The translations under genes were made by a program, and so were the position numbers. A DNA stretch of 64,000 bases, from NCBI GenBank assembly GCA_007845485.1, contig SDRW01000003.1, positions 1 to 64,000 on the forward strand, read 5' to 3'. How positions within the stretch are numbered: position 1 is the first letter of the stretch; the number at the start of each line of letters is the position of its first letter. Under the pieces are notes generated by a model. That model was not told where the DNA came from. It made no database searches and was given only the letters and a program-made list of their open reading frames with translations. Below, one piece after another: positions 62,489 through 64,000 of this stretch. This DNA is from TM7 phylum sp. oral taxon 348. Lineage in GTDB: Bacteria; Patescibacteriota; Saccharimonadia; Saccharimonadales; Saccharimonadaceae.

Positions 62489-62517
62489 TTGCAAAATAAA
62501 ATTTGTTACTATATAAT
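62489..62517 (+). promoter_or_regulatory. 23S rRNA promoter
   Basis: TTGCAA (62489-62494) and TATAAT (62512-62517) are 17 bp apart and share the AAAAAAGTATTG context with the 16S promoter. Confidence 0.7.
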
Positions 62518-62523
62518 CAATTA

Positions 62524-62778
62524 TCAGTGAAGCGAAAGTTCAAATAAGAACCTCTGGCGGTGTGATTGACACTTTTTATACGTATTAAGCGTATAGTTCT
62601 ATACCATTTATTGGTGTGAAGATTTTTGAGTGCAGATAGTTTGCATTATGTAGGTTTTAGCTTATAGTGTTTTCGTTTGTGCTCTCAAAGATTTAAGTAT
62701 GCACAAGATCGTTAACAATTTGATTAAGAAATATGAGTTTTATAAATTGACGGCAGTAGTTGTTATATAGCAATTGCT
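62524..62778 (+). promoter_or_regulatory. Pre-23S leader with boxA-like element
   Basis: About 255 nt of leader without a coding frame. GATCGTTAACAATTT (62707-62721) repeats the boxA-like sequence of the 16S leader. The likely processing stem partner lies beyond the window. Confidence 0.55.
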
Positions 62779-64000
62779 AGTTAAGTCAATGCATAAAAAG
62801 GTACTCAAGGGCACATAATGGATGCCTAGACGTATATTACCGATGAAGGACGTGGAAGACTGCGATAAGCTTCGGGTAGCTGTCAACAAGCTTTGATCCG
62901 GAGATTTCCGAATGGGGAAACCCAACACGAGTCATGTCGTGTTACCCTTGTCTGAATACATAGGACATGAGGCGGGAACCATCTGAACTGAAACATCTTA
63001 GTAGGATGAGGAAAAGAAAGTAAATAACGATTACGAAAGTAGTGGCGAGCGAAATCGTAAGAGCCCAAACCTTATAGATTTTTATTTATATAAATAAGCT
63101 GATAGGCGAATATCTATGAGGGGTTGTGATATTACATATGACCAAGTCAGAGCATTTGATTAGTTCAAATAATCTGATTTGCGATAATTGTCTATCAACA
63201 ATTAGTAAGGTAAGAAAATTGCGTGGTTAGCAGAATAGTTTGAATGACTAGCCAAAGAACGTGAAAGCCGTGTATGTTAAAACGACGCTGACCTTATGTA
63301 TGTTTTATCGAGTAGGGCGGGGCACGAGAAACCCTGTCTGAATCTGGCTGGACCACCAGCTAAGGCTAAATATAATATACGATCGATAGTGAACTAGTAC
63401 AGCGATGGAAAGGTGAAAAGAACCCCGGGAGGGGAGTGAAATAGATCCTGAAATTATGTGCCTACAAGGAGTCGGAGCAGATTTATTCTGTGACGGCGTG
63501 CTTTTTGTAGAACGATCCAGCGAGTTAATTTCGTGCGCAAGGTTAAGTTAGTTAACGGAGCCACAGTGAAAGCGAGCCTGAATAGGGCGTTTAGTGTACG
63601 GAATTAGACCCGAAACCGGGTGACCTAACCATGAGCAGGTTGAAGCTACTGTAACAGGTAGTGAAGGACCGAACCAGGATACGCAGCAAAGTGTTTGGAT
63701 GACTTGTGGTTAGCGGTGAAATGCCAATCGAACTCGGAGATAGCTGGTTCTCCTCGAAATAGCTTTAGGGCTAGCGTCATGTTAGTAATGTATGGGGGTA
63801 GAGCTCTGTAAAGGATTGGGGCGGGCAACTGTACCCACCCTTAACAAACTACGAATACCATATATGTAATCATGGCAGTTAGAACATCGGTGCTAAGATC
63901 GGTGCTCAAAAGGGAAACAGCCCAGACCATCATCTAAGGTCCCTAAATATACATTAAGTGGGAAACAAGGTGAAATTTCTTAAACAGCGAGGATGTTGGC
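62779..64000 (+). rRNA. rrl: 23S ribosomal RNA (5' part, truncated by window end)
   Basis: The 5' end AGTTAAGTCAATGCATAAAA corresponds to the start of bacterial 23S, and the sequence continues through conserved parts such as ATGGATGCCTAG, GATTTCCGAATGGGGAAACCC, GAACTGAAACATCTTAGTA, GTGAACTAGTACAGCGATGG-like helix and GATAGCTGGTTCTCC. It continues past 64000. The exact 5' end is approximate. Confidence 0.95.

Noticed and set aside
62740-63828. Minus-strand open frames within 23S
   Set aside because: They are shadows of conserved 23S sequence.

Overview
The window looks like a chromosomal segment of a Candidatus Saccharibacteria (TM7) bacterium. The 16S gene at 59002-60478 contains, base for base, several stretches I recognise as TM7-specific probe and primer sites. 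It also carries U at E. coli position 912, a substitution described for TM7. The DNA is AT-rich, genes are tightly packed with many 1-35 nt overlaps, UGA is used as stop, and I see no prophage, insertion sequence or CRISPR array.

Layout. 0-11 kb holds housekeeping genes: RNase J, FtsK, the S6-SSB-S18-EF-P cluster, a YoaR/beta-lactamase-fold protein, TlyA and YchF. 11-16.7 kb is a surface locus: a proline/threonine-rich secreted protein, divergent from a foldase-like protein and a 1277-residue exported protein. 16.7-28.9 kb is a complete type IV pilus locus (pilM, N, O, a small membrane protein, B, T, C, major pilin, prepilin peptidase, four minor pilins). 29-38 kb has a Xer recombinase, ndk, tRNAs, a PH-domain protein, a second foldase-like protein, a decayed surface-protein gene, a large adhesin-like protein, a GT2 glycosyltransferase and NrdR. 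38-43 kb has a T-box-like leader with thrS, an alkyltransferase-like protein, miaA, a winged-helix protein, a degenerate metallo-beta-lactamase-fold protein and L28. 43-48.4 kb is rich in RNA: a probable 6S RNA, RNase P RNA, tmRNA and an unassigned structured locus, together with the infC-rpmI-rplT operon and comM. 48.4-52.2 kb encodes a VirD4/TraD-like conjugative-type ATPase with two small partners. 53.9-58.8 kb is gyrB-gyrA plus a DUF212 protein. 58.8-64 kb holds the ribosomal RNA genes.

The rRNA genes are split into separate transcription units. 16S has its own promoter, boxA-like leader, 21-bp processing stem and terminator. tRNA-Ala and tRNA-Ile follow with their own promoter, then pyrD, then a separate promoter drives 23S (truncated by the window end). 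Other notable regulation: frequent extended -10 promoters (TGnTATAAT), often so close to the start codon that the mRNA should be leaderless or nearly so; a non-canonical AUU start for infC; a probable threonine T-box before thrS; and a hairpin lying between the Shine-Dalgarno sequence and the start codon of ssb.

Together the genes describe a small host-associated cell that invests in surface contact: pili, large adhesin-like proteins, foldases, a conjugation-type ATPase and ComM for DNA uptake. The window also holds core information processing genes. All function calls come from reading motifs by eye; no database search was run.
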